From Isoetes taiwanensis (lineage: Eukaryota > Streptophyta > Lycopodiopsida > Isoetales > Isoetaceae), in NCBI GenBank assembly GCA_021234155.1, contig JAJEKV010000030.1, positions 17,226,003 through 17,290,002 on the forward strand: DNA of 64,000 nt, written 5' to 3'. Positions 41,857 through 52,860 of this stretch are shown in pieces. The notes beneath the pieces were generated by a model. That model had not been told where the DNA came from. It saw only the letters and a program-made list of their open reading frames with translations, and did no database searches. The translations under genes were made by a program, and so were the position numbers. Position 1 is the first letter of the stretch. Each line of letters begins with the position of its first letter.

Positions 41857-44787
41857 TATTTGATTTGGCTGCAGATGAATCGTTGGACAAATTGACAATC
41901 TTGCGGACTGCGGGCTGAACAGAGCAGGGTGGCTGGCATTGAAAATTTGAGGTAAGGTCTGTTTGGCGTGTGTGTGTTTTTTTTTCCTTACAGAAATGCA
42001 CATTTCTGCCAAGAAGGAAATAAATCACGGAGCTTATGCGTTGGTGTTTTTCCTTTTTTTAGCTCTTCTGTGGAGAAAGAGTTTTGTGCCAAGCAAAAAA
42101 TAAATTGCAGGCCTTCAGAAGTAACTGCAGAGCTAGCAGCTATGGGTTCGAGCTTATTAGGTAAGCAAATTTTGATATTCAGTGAAGTTCAGAGTTTATA
42201 CCTATTCGGTGGCATTGAATTAAAAGATAAGGAGTTCGTATAAGCTTGACATTTTGTAGGACATGCTAATTTAGTCTCATTCTCTGCTGTGTTATGCAAT
42301 TATTTTACCAGGATTGAAATTCAGTGTCTTTGAAGCTCAATTTTTGGTCATGTTCCAACATACCTTTTATGAATATGTTTATAGCCCTTTGATAGCAATG
42401 AATCAGAAAATAATAAATATAGTTGAGCGACTTTTTCGGCGTTGATGGATGTTGTAAGTGTGATTTGTATATTAGCTTTATGCGTGGTAATGAACAGCTC
42501 TGGTCAACTTAGACTATAGATGCTAGAATATAATTACCCATTATAGAGAATGTATGCTAAGAGACTCATCTACATCTTTGCGCTTTGTATAACTTGCTCA
42601 TCATGAGTTGAGCAAATATAACTTCTATACTTCTAGGCAACCTATACTTTTCCATTTCTTGCCTCGACGCCAGAAATTGTATCCGATAAGCCTAGGATCT
42701 GTTGAAGTCAGTATATAGACATTTAACTATGTTCACGGAGATCAATAGGCCATAGGAGAAATGTTAAATGATGTTGTACCGAGTATTTATGCTGAACTCA
42801 GAATAGTTGACCAATTTTTCCATGTTGATAGTGGTAAACTTAAACTATAGATGCTGGAACGTAATCACCCATTGGAGAGAAGAATTAGAATTGTATGCTA
42901 AGAGACTCATCTATGTCTTCGTGGTCTGTATATCTTGCTCCTCATGGGTTAGGTTCTGATGATGGAAGTGCCACTTAGACTTATGTTGATTTTTAAGCGT
43001 GTTGCCCCTCTTTTTAATAACAAAATCCTTCTAACATGGACGATTTAAAAACTCAATATTAAGGAAATAACGTAGAATTATATTTTAGATGTTATTATAT
43101 AGTACTATTTTTTAGGAAGTGACCTCCTTAGAAGACACAGTTACTCTGTATATGTTCAAGAATGTCCCAAACAGGAGGCGATGGTACTGTGCTTAGTAGA
43201 CTAAAGGAGTGCCTTTAAATGTTTTGCTCAATCAGGTGCCAAAGTATTTCTATTACAATAAAATGGGGGAGTTCATATCTGCAACTATCATATTCCATCG
43301 TGGTTATATCTATTCTCATCCCAATAAACAAGTTCATGATATCTTTTTTGCTTTCAAAGTGGTGCTATGGAAAGAGATGAATTTGAACATGGCATTTAGT
43401 GACATATTCTTAATTCATAAGAAGCAGCATGCTATTGAGGATGGAAAATGCATTGTTCCATTTTGAAACATGATTTTGAATCACTAGACTACACCCAATG
43501 CGATTTTGAGATTTGCTCCTCAATGATAGATTTTCTTATGCCATGTTATATTATCAATTTGTCTAATAAACTGTCTAATAAATTGAATTTGTGCTATAAT
43601 ATTTTTTATGGACCATGTATTTCTTAAAACCATTGCAATAAACACAAAGTTGCTCATTGTTTAAACAAAAAACACATTGTCTAAATATTATTGAATGTCC
43701 ATTGAAGGCATCCCTCTGCCCCCCAATTGATGGCCCAATTGTGCCATGGCGCATGAGTTAGCACATATAGCATGTTGTTACCCTATCCCATAAGATCAAT
43801 CGAACATCATGAACCATTTAACATAGCTCAAATGTGCAATTTTTTAGTGTATCTATAACATAGAAGCAATTTTATAGTTGGACGCCATGTCGACATTCAA
43901 CAATAGAGATGTGAAGTTTTATACCACAATTGATGTGCATCTATACGTAGAAGCAACTTCATAGCTGGTTCAAATTGGCTCCATGTATAAACATTGCCAA
44001 AAAAAAAAAAAACAAGAAGTGAAGCTTTATACTACAAATTTGACAAACAACAAGATTTATCTTGAGCTATCATACAATTATATTAGAAAAGAGAAAGGCC
44101 ACCGAAAGCTGGCACCTTTCTATATTGAGTAGAATGCCAGATTTGGGTCAATTGTGAACGTTTGGAAATTTAGATATACACTATTATAAAACATGCGTCC
44201 ACAAGCGTGCACATGGAACGATGACTTGGTTATATCAAGGCTTCTAACTTTGCCTAGGTAAACAACGGTAGAAGAGTTTGGACTTTAATATTCAAATGCA
44301 AGGAGACGTTACATTTTGCTAAAGTGATACCACAATAGTGGCAGCATTACATGCTTTTCTCATTGCTGTCAAAATATTTACAGGCTCCAAACTTATGCCC
44401 AGCAACGCAATAATAGCTTAGGTATAGACTAGAAGAAGATGACCATGGTTGTTAACCATGAATATAGCTTCTGAAGTGCATATTCCCTACATATTACATG
44501 TTCATATGATAATACAATGTTATAGATCTCATATGCTTAATCCCGCTTTTGTTTGTATTGAATTGTTACGGCCAGTCAAGACATTCGTTCCCTCAGTAGG
44601 TTACCATTCTACACTTCATTTACCATCACAGCTTTCTCTGTAAGCTCTGTTCATGCAGCCATGGTTGTTACAAGGTATTTAGGACAACGAAATGCCTACT
44701 AATACATAGACACACGAGATAGTTCCTACGAAAATTGCAGAGTATATGGATTGCATCGAGTAAGTTCATTAATAGGTTCCAACGTTA
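41857..44787. other. No recognised gene
   Basis: AT-rich, with exon-like pieces bordered by AG and GT (41876-41950, 42120-42160) that I cannot assign. The segments near 42480-42610 and 42830-42960 are degenerate repeats of each other (AACTTA(G)ACTATAGATGCT ... AAGAGACTCATCTA). Confidence 0.35.
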
Positions 44788-44815
44788 GCCCAGCAACGCT
44801 GGGCACCATTACTAG
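44788..44815 (+). mobile_element. Helitron-like 3' terminus C
   Basis: Plus strand GCCCAGCAACGCTGGGC (44788-44804) then ACCATTA and CTAG ending at 44815, followed by T. It is identical over 28 bases to terminus A in the opposite orientation. The body lies to the left, over the response-regulator exons, in the same transcriptional direction. Confidence 0.65.
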
Positions 44816-44984
44816 TGTATTTATAGAAAAGGATTTGTAATCCCTTCACGTTTTCTAGATTGAACTTTAAATATCCGTGCTAATCATCTGCTAAACATGG
44901 GCATTGCGCAGATGCACAGATGGAAAAGGCAGATGCAGTTACAGGTATGTCATTGTTCTCTGCATTTTTATTGTTCTTCGCATT

Positions 44985-45022
44985 TGATAAATCGAATGTC
45001 ATTTGATAAATCGAATGTCTGG
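44985..45022. repeat. Short tandem duplication
   Basis: CATTTGATAAATCGAATGT occurs twice in direct succession. Confidence 0.8.
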
Positions 45023-45244
45023 AATGCTTTGTTCATAAGCTTTACTGTATGAATTTGATCAAATGCTATTCTACCTTTGCATTGTTACTTCTTTCTTAAA
45101 TACCTTTCAGGATCCTGCACCATGCATCTCCTTGCTTCACTGAAGGATCCTATTGAGAGTGGATTTCACGTTGCTTGTGTGAAATCCAGTCTCCTTACTT
45201 TGATGTGTGACAGCCTGTAGTAAGCCTGCCATTCTTCCTTTTGT

Positions 45245-45402
45245 TTGAATTTTTAGGGCTTAAACTTGCCCCCAACCACTTTACATTGCGTCTGTGGGTT
45301 TTGACACCCAACAGTTCAAAGTGCGATTCTGGGCGGTCTCAAACTCGAGACCTATAGTTGCTAGACCTAGTGTATTACCACTAGACTAAACGACCAGACG
45401 CA
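45245..45402 (-). mobile_element. tRNA-derived SINE-like repeat
   Basis: Minus strand: box A-like TTTAGTCTAGTGGTAA (about 45393-45378) and box B-like GGTCTCGAGTTTGAGACC (about 45354-45337), separated as in a tRNA gene. The 3' body runs to a CAAGTTTAAGCCC end. It does not fold into a full tRNA, so a SINE head is more likely. Confidence 0.5.
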
Positions 45403-47180
45403 TGAAGATACATTTATAAAGCTTTATTCATAATAGCATTTTGGGGGCAATCCACAGTGCTTTGCACCTTGTTTATATGTACCATTGTGTTAGTATTTTT
45501 TTCATTCTAAACCCATGCTCATCTTTGAGAAATGCTAGCCTTAACAATTGTATGAATTGAATATCGAGAGCAATATGTCATCCGGTGCACTCCAAAAAAA
45601 ATATATTTGAGTTTTGTGCTAGTGCAGCTTCTTTTTGCACGTCTATGCATAACATTGTTTCAATGATCTTTTATCTCTTGCATCCAATAGTCAGTGCGGT
45701 GATTTCCGTCCCAACAAAGAAACATCTTGCCACTCAAATCCTTTCACTCTTGATTTGCTTCAAGCTCATTCTCAAAATGTTGGCTCTCTTCAATCCAATA
45801 TGCATCCCATGTGCTCTTTATTTGATATGTGAGTTGACAATAACTGCCCATTGTAGTAGTAATGGACAAGATACAGCTTTCTGTTTCCCATCAACTCTTA
45901 AACTTTCTTTCTTGCAGACATTTAACTTCCTTTTAACAATTACGACAGCCTATAGCTTCCTTTTAACAATTATGACAACCTGATTGAGCATTATTTTGCA
46001 AAGAGGAATTAAAGGAGGTGTAATTCTCAACTCTTGCAAGGTCTCTGAAATGATTTGTAAGGTGAATATTTTTGAAAATTCAAGAACCTCCAAATTTTCA
46101 TCTTCCTTTGCCTTTTTGCTTGCCTTTCCTCTTTGATTTAGATGTCTCCTTGCATGTTGGCTTTTTAAGTTTTGAATTGCTGACATTTACACCCAGGTGT
46201 CATGCCCCTCAATTTCATGCGTTTTATTAAGAAGATGGTTTGTCCTTCATTGTCATTATTCCCCTTCATCAGTGGCCTGCACCTCTTGAGCTTCTTCAAA
46301 ATCCATGGTTCTTTTTATACCTTGATTATCCATACCACCACTGTCATAGTGTCTGCCATTCGTGTCTGAATCACTCATTTTTTTTATTTTTATTTGAATG
46401 CCTCTTGGGCTCTTTCTCCAAGAATTTGTAAACAAGGTGTGTTGCACTTTTTCTCGCCTCTACCATGCCACCAATCTGCTGTAAAGTATTCATTAGCATA
46501 ATAGTTATACATACCTTATATATGTTAAAACATACCTTGGCACTTATGTCCGCGACGATGGAAACTGAAGCAAACCAATAGAACTGAAACATAGACAAAG
46601 CATTCTTATGTCTGTGGCAATAGACAAAGCAATAGAACTGAAACATTGTAGGAAATAGAGTTTAAAGACATAGTAGGAGATAAAGTTTGAGGATTTGATA
46701 CATTTCATTCAACAAATAACAATACCTTCAAGAAATAGCAATATATGTACAACAATTACAAGGAACGCATATCTCATTTAGAATATGCTCTGTGTTGAAC
46801 TAGTATGCTCTATTCTAGAACTATTATAGAAGCCCCCTTTTTTTTCCTCCCCTTTCTTTTCTGCATATATCTGGTCTGTGTAGTCTTTTTTTTATAGATA
46901 CATCGTCACCTTCTATATGCTTTCTTTTGGGGATTTGTAATAGCAATCTTTCAGAAGTATTTTGCAAGAAAAAAAACATTTCCTTCAACAGAAACCGATC
47001 AGTGGCCCGCCTGCTAATTAATCATCACGGTAAAGATCAACATGCAGGGGCATTCTAAGCAGATGAATTTGCAGACTCTAAGCAGAGGCATTCTTTGCAG
47101 ATTGCAGGCAGAGGCATTTGCTGATGGATAACCTAATAGGCACAGGCATTCTACCCAGTAATGCATATTCTAATGTCGCC
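45403..47180. other. No recognised gene
   Basis: Short ORFs only. A 23-bp phrase CTTCCTTTTAACAATTA is repeated at 45927 and 45957. CATTCTAAGCAGATG-like words recur at 47.03-47.27 kb. Confidence 0.35.
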
Positions 47181-47186
47181 AAAGGG

Positions 47187-47363
47187 CAGTCGGCGCCGAC
47201 TGGCTGTCTCCAGCAGATGGATTTCTAAGCAGATGCATTTGTTGCTGGTGGATTAGATAACCTAAATGGCAAGGCATTCTAAACTAGTCGGCGCCGACCC
47301 AGTCTATTTCAAAATGTTACTCACCTTAAAAAACGCGATCGCGACTTCAGTCGGCGCCGACTG
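47187..47363. repeat. Three CAGTCGGCGCCGACTG palindromes and one CGCGATCGCG
   Basis: CAGTCGGCGCCGACTG is perfect at 47187-47202 and 47348-47363; GTCGGCGCCGAC is at 47287-47298. CGCGATCGCG at 47334-47343 lies between. All are far more GC-rich than the surroundings. Confidence 0.85.
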
Positions 47364-47759
47364 GCCATCTCAGCAGCCCAAACTTGTGTTCAACTGTTTC
47401 TGTTCGATCTTATATTCAACTGTTTCCTTCTTGGACGAACAAAGTCAGTTGTTAGGACAAAACTGAAATATTACTTTTAAGGTAATATTCCTTTTGATTC
47501 TTATGTATATTGACAATTTTTTATGGTATCTATGCACTAGTAGCAAAATATATATATGTGGCCGTTAATTTTACCACCAAGCATGGCGTAGATCCAATGC
47601 ATCCACTATGGAGCCATACGCCCCAAATTTAAGACTTTATTCCCGAATTTCAACATTTGTTCTATGATCGGGACAAGCCTTGCTCAGCAAATCTTGTTTG
47701 AATAACCCAATCATCAAGGGCAAAAGATAGCATGGAGGGTATGCAGCAAAATCTAGATC

Positions 47760-48080
47760 TTGACATGTGGGCAACTTACAGCTATAAAAATACTCCTTCA
47801 TTGGATGGCAAGGCTTGCATATTGTGGTGGCCACATACAATGTCAGAATCTCTGTTGTGATTACTTTCTTAGTCAAGGCTCCATTCATGTCAAGCTAGAT
47901 GTTGGTCCAATAGGTGATGAGCATGTCTCGGTTACTTGTGTATATTGCAAAGAACAACCATATTGTATTGAGTTGTGTGATGCAATGATGTATTATTGTC
48001 TTCCACAGTGCATTTTGGACACTAGACTAGTCATACACATTGGTGTCCATTCCCATGCAATAGGGCAAGCGCTTCCTTGA
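47760..48080 (+). other. 106-codon ORF of unknown origin
   Basis: The translation has a CX2C pair (VTCVYCKEQPYCIELCDA) and a GVHSHAIG end. It resembles DNA-binding parts of plant transposon proteins only in general character; no family is assigned. No introns or promoter signals are evident. Confidence 0.25.
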
Positions 48081-49649
48081 ATGAAAATAAAAGAGCGAAA
48101 GAATGCAGTTGACAACACTCCAACTACATTTGTTCACACAAGACCTAGAAAGCTACAAAATAATTTGGCCATGGGTGAAATATGTTAAAAATAATAATGA
48201 TGGAAGTAGACATTGAAAATATGGGTAAAATAACTTTGCAAGCCCCAAGGACTGCGACCTATCCACAATCACATGTCTCAAGCAAAAGGAGAGGTACTTC
48301 TTCAAAAAGGTGCTTATAGCTTGAAAGGATTACATAGAACTTTGCGAGTAGGTAAACGAATTGAATCTTGGAAAGAGCAAAGGCATAGGAGTTGTTAAAA
48401 TGTCCATAAATGTGGTATAGCCAAAACAACATGTTGATTTTGTCCTGAAGAGGAAGAAGAACACATATACTATAAGCATAAAAAAGGAGTCTACGTGCAC
48501 CTGTCCTGACTTTCAAAGCAAGGCTCTGAGCAACAATTACACTCCTTTTAAGCGCATGTTCTACGCCATTGTGAGGATACTAAGAAAACATCCAGCAACT
48601 GTTTTGACCTTGATTTAGTCGATCCTCTCTAAAGATCCTTTAGAGAAACTACTTCACTAGTATTGCATCATGGGACTTCATTCTGTTTTGTTTAAGATAA
48701 TTTACTTTCAACTTTGACGATGCCAATCACAAGCCAATATATTAGCTTTGTGGCGCAATCTATGTTCCTCTTCATTTACCATTTTATGTTAATACATCTT
48801 TCTTAAGTAGGTAACAATTGTGCTTTACTTTTTTACTATGAAAAAAAAGACCAAAGTGCCCATAGAAAAAGACCCTACATAAATTTACACTCCTCTCTTT
48901 TTAGAAGACATCTCTGAATCGCCTAGTAACAGAGTCAGAAGGTCGTCTGGATAAGCGCTCGAGCTGCTCGAAGAAAAAGAGCTGACAAGAAATAGCTTTC
49001 TACCTGCATGAAAAATTTGAATTTCAAGAGAACTCAATATACAGTTTCAAAAGATTCTTGACACAAAAAATAATAATGATGAAGATTCACTTTCAAAACA
49101 AAAAAGAACCCGTCAGCCGACTTATTTAGTTTTTTAAAAACTAATCTATTGTGAATCAGGCTCTGATTCTTCTACTCCTCTGAGTCAGAATCAGAGGATT
49201 GTTGCAAAAAAAACTGCAATGGAATTCAACATGAGGTCTTTTTGAAGAGACATCGGGTTCTTCATGAAGAAGCTACCTCGGGTTCTTCATGAAGAAGCTC
49301 CGCTGCAGACGCCATACGCTTCATGGCTTGGGCAGAAAAAAAAATGGAAGGAATAGAATTTTTGAGAGCGTGAATTGGATTTATATAGGCATAATTAGAA
49401 ATATATTAGTGTGAATAATTGATTTCCTGACATAACACGCCAGGCGTACGGTCTTCCCCTCAGGGTATATATGGAGAATAAATTCTCACGACTACCTTTT
49501 GAAAAATCCGAATTTAGATATTTTATATGTCTTTTCATATTCTGGCGGCTAAATTTTCGATAATTAAAATTTAGATATATTTTAGAGGTCATTTCCTTGT
49601 TGTTTAAGTTCATTACATTATTTGAAGTGTATGACAAGCCTTATTAAAT
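48081..49649. other. No recognised gene
   Basis: AT-rich. GGGTTCTTCATGAAGAAGCT is present twice (49255 and 49280). A single ACACGCCAGGCGTAC dyad at 49436 matches the gene B intron word. Confidence 0.35.
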
Positions 49650-49860
49650 TAGGAAGGAAGGAAGGAAGGTGTATTTTTACGTCGTAGCAGGACATACGAC
49701 GGCATGACATGTTCTTGCAATCCCCCTTCAAGGAGCACCACCCCCTACAAGGATAACAGGGGCCAAAGGTCCTAAGATGCCAAAATCCTAGTGAGGTTCG
49801 AACACGAGACCTCAATGTGCTAGACGAGTGGACTAACCACACGACCAACACGATCAAGCC
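49650..49860 (-). mobile_element. tRNA-derived SINE-like repeat with (CCTT)n tail
   Basis: Minus strand: GTGTGGTTAGTCCACTCG (box A region, about 49838-49821), then GTCTAGCA and GAGGTCTCGTGTTCGAACCT (box B GTTCGAACC, about 49803-49793), and a body ending in CCTTCCTTCC at about 49668-49651. It shares GTCTAGCA and GGTCTCG with the repeat at 45.3 kb. Confidence 0.6.
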
Positions 49861-50079
49861 ATAAAATTTCCAAGAACTATTGCCATAAAATTTCTTGTTT
49901 TAAATAATTTTGTTTATATCCATTGTTATTATTAAATTAGACCTATTTCCAAGGAATTTCTTGCTTTTTAAATAATTTGATTTACCTCTATATATTCCAT
50001 AAATATACGTACTTTTCTTATGGTATATAATTATTTCCTACTCATTGACTAAAAAGGGTGCAATTTGCCTAGGTCAATG

Positions 50080-51842
50080 GTGCCTCTCCAAGTGAAGATG
50101 GTGTGCAAATATTGATAAGAGCAATTTCAAGGAAGAAGCACCTCCTACCAAGAATATTGAAGAAAAACAATTAGTCATCTATAGTAGGGTGCAATGGAGG
50201 AACAAGAAGGTGAGAATCATGCACAAGTGCAACAAGGAAATAGTAGGCCAAGGAGTCATTGTACTAGCAGATCCTGGTCAAGCTGTTAGTGATGAAAGGC
50301 TAGGGGAAGACAATCTTGGTATTTCAATTTCTATGTTGGAAGACAACTAAAAAGGTAAGGGTTTGGGTGACAAGGAATGTTTAATTTTGGTTGTATCAAG
50401 CAATTGGAGGTTCCTTGCATCATGGCATGACCTATAAGAAATGTTCAATTTCTGGAGGATTATCTTTTGCCAGAGTCTGAGGTTGTTGGGGATAATGTTT
50501 GTCTTGATCCTGATCCATTAACAGTGGGAACCCTAAACCTAAGCAAAAGGGGAGAAGTATTAGTTGCCAGATATTATCCTAGCAAGAGAGCCAAGTTGAT
50601 TAGTAACACTAAACGTGAGACTATGGTGAAGGTTAGTTGGAGTGGTTATATGCAATTCTTTACAATAGAACAATTGGTGGCAGCAAGAGCCACTTTTCAA
50701 GAGTATACTGTTGATGAGAGGAGGACCTACATGTACACAATCTTCGAGCATGCACTTCAGGATGAAAGAAATCCAAACAGATTGCTAGGCAAATGGCAGA
50801 ATATCCATGCAATTCCAACTTCTTCATGGCATAATTGACAAAAAAAGCAGACAGAAGGGACCAGGATTGCTTTGCATGGAAATAATGGTTTGTTGAGACC
50901 AACTGCTAGGATCTTGGCTGCCAGGGAGATATTTGAAAATATATTGATTTCAATGCAGAGTGTATGCCACATAAAAGCAGAAGGGATGAAAAGGGAAGAG
51001 CAGTTGTTTAGAAAAGGTTACCATCACATTGTACTCAGAGTATTTTGAAGGAAGTGAATTCCCTACTTTGAGAATTGGAAATTCTTCCAATATTCCAACC
51101 TAGCTTTAGTAGGCTATGGAAGAAGCATTTCAATCATGTCACCATCGCAACTTCAAACAACTTTGCAAAGTGCAATTGTGCAAAGTTGAAGGAGACTCTT
51201 GATAAGACTATGCAACCGAGTCAAAGGGCTAGGATAAGGGAGCATATGACGGACTATATGACTGATCAACTATCATGTAGATCATGTTAGTGAATGTGGA
51301 GGACTTTATCTGCATTGGAACCTAATAACTATTTATGTATTATACATGACAAGATGGATCAGCAAAAGACTTGTCTTCCACAATTCAAGTACATACTAAA
51401 GTCATGTGGAAGATCATACCCTTTGCATATCAATGACCGGGGCAATGTTGCATGGGCAGACTCAAACCTACTATGGGCATTTTAGTTTAGAGTTGTGGAG
51501 TGATGGTCCAGATTTTCATATTGGGAGTATCATGAAGTGTTGGAGAAACTATGAAAATGGATATAATGATTACCTCCAGGACCCTACAGCTAGCCAGGCA
51601 CTACATAGTGCTTTGTTAGATGGAAACCCTAACTTTATTGAAAAGTTTAGCAAGGCAAGGTTTAGGAAGCATGGGTCTAGTGAACATGTTGGAGCTTCAA
51701 TGTAGACGGATTGGGGAGCCGCGCTAGGACAAGCTTTGTCAATGTTTCCAAATCTGAGCTCTTGAGGATGAATGCCATATCCTTCAGAGTTGTTCAATAT
51801 ATGATCAAATCCGGATATGCTATGCTGAGTTGGTAAGGCCTA
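50080..51842 (+). pseudogene. Second DUF7869-type transposon gene copy, decayed
   Basis: GVIVLADPGQAVSDERLGED (about 50250) matches TDPNQAVGDIRLGED of gene A. Next come an N-terminal block (50467-50838) with RTYMYTIFEHAL and NIHAIPTSSW, equivalent to the AWHKAYSIPMSTFY part, then HDKMDQQKTCLPQF (about 51345; HDKMDQNKTMVPRL in gene A), HGQTQTYYGHF and SDGPDFHIGSIMKCW (SNFHIGSLNHAL in gene A). The DUF7869 LDN..NKN and GHTHDDID core is missing, so the copy is internally deleted as well as frameshifted. Confidence 0.7.
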
Positions 51843-51850
51843 GCCAGCTG
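51843..51850. repeat. Target-site duplication, left
   Basis: GCCAGCTG, repeated at 52696-52703. Confidence 0.85.
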
Positions 51851-52695
51851 CTAAGTTCATAAGATGTGCGCATCTTAAATTAAGATGCTTAGATGTAGAT
51901 ATGTGCGCATCGACACCCGCATCTTACATAGATGCTTCACCTATTTTTTTCATTTTTTTTTTTTTTTTGCCAAAAACACTTGGATTATGTTGCCTGGTAC
52001 CGCTGACCCTAAAATAGGTGCAGTTTATTCCCTCTTTTGCCGTTTCCAGGGCTCGAAAATAGCAATGAGTCTAACCAGTAAAAATGCCGTTAGCTATTTG
52101 AGGCTACCGGAAAAAATATATGTTAGTGTAGTTTTTAGTGTATTTTGCCGGAAATTTGTTAATTTCTTGCCGGAATATTTTCAAGAGAATCGGAATTTAA
52201 CACAAGTGGGCGGATTTTTAGGGGAGGAACTCCCTTATTTTCGAACCATGGCCGTTTCTAACCGTTGTTTCTTCAAAGCTCTCTGTTTGGTGATGGAGCA
52301 AGCAGCAATCCCAGTCTGTAAGGTCTATAAGGAGGTCGAAAGTTGGGCTAGAAGTTTGCATCGAGATTGGGAGGTCAGCATAGAGAAAAAGGATTTGCTG
52401 CAACGTGTCAGGAGACCTACAACAAGGCACAAGAATCTGCAGCAAGAAACTTGTAACAGTAAGATCTGTAACAATTTTCTCTTCTATTATTTATATATAT
52501 TTTATATTTTAGTTCTAAAAGTCTCTATAGATCAATAGTATTTAAGGCCACAATGGAGTGAAGGTATTTCTCAATAATTTAATTTAATTTTTTAACGCAT
52601 CTTAACCGCATCTTAAAACTTAGATGCTTCGATGCTTTAGATGCTTTCGATGTGTCGCATCTGACGCATCTCTCTTAAGATGCTTTTGAACTTAG
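51851..52695. mobile_element. hAT-like non-autonomous element, 845 bp
   Basis: The element is bounded by CTAAGTTCA at the left and TGAACTTAG at the right (9-bp perfect TIR, then imperfect AAGATG/CATC pairing) and by the 8-bp duplication GCCAGCTG. Eight-base duplications are typical of hAT elements. Both ends are crowded with GATGC/GCATC words, six or more per side, as expected of subterminal transposase sites. An internal 217-codon ORF (51885-52538) has no transposase domain. It interrupts the DUF7869-type copy, whose sequence resumes at 52696. Confidence 0.8.
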
Positions 52696-52860
52696 GCCAG
52701 CTGCTACATGTACTATTGAGCATGACTTCCGTACGGATGCTGGGATTATACCTTCAGGAGGTCATGGTTATACGGGAACAACAATGTCCTCGGACACACA
52801 CCTGATACGTATATATATCCCTTATCTGTTATATATATCTTATCCTATCCTATTATTATA
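52696..52860 (+). mobile_element. 3' end of the interrupted DUF7869-type copy
   Basis: GCTGGGATTATACCTTCAGG and ACACCTGATACGTATATAT match GTTGGGATCATACCTTTAAG and CTTGCCTGGTATGTATACAT at 4815-4890. The first bases (52696-52703) are the right target-site duplication of the hAT-like insertion. Confidence 0.65.

Noticed and set aside
19147-44815. A single 25.7-kb TIR transposon bounded by the inverted 28-base ends
   Set aside because: The ends carry a hairpin plus CTAG before T, a third copy exists at 29726, similarity falls off after the hairpin and there is no target duplication. Helitron 3' ends explain this better, though the alternative is kept as a test.
45337-45400. Functional tRNA gene
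   Set aside because: No acceptor stem and imperfect box B; SINE-like.
47637-47888. 83-residue minus-strand ORF
   Set aside because: Overlaps the plus-strand ORF and has no recognisable motif.
49790-49860. Functional tRNA gene
   Set aside because: Box A and B are present but arms do not fold into a complete cloverleaf; better read as a SINE head.
51885-52538. 217-residue ORF as a hAT transposase
   Set aside because: No RNase H-like or BED motifs; low-complexity start; the element appears non-autonomous.
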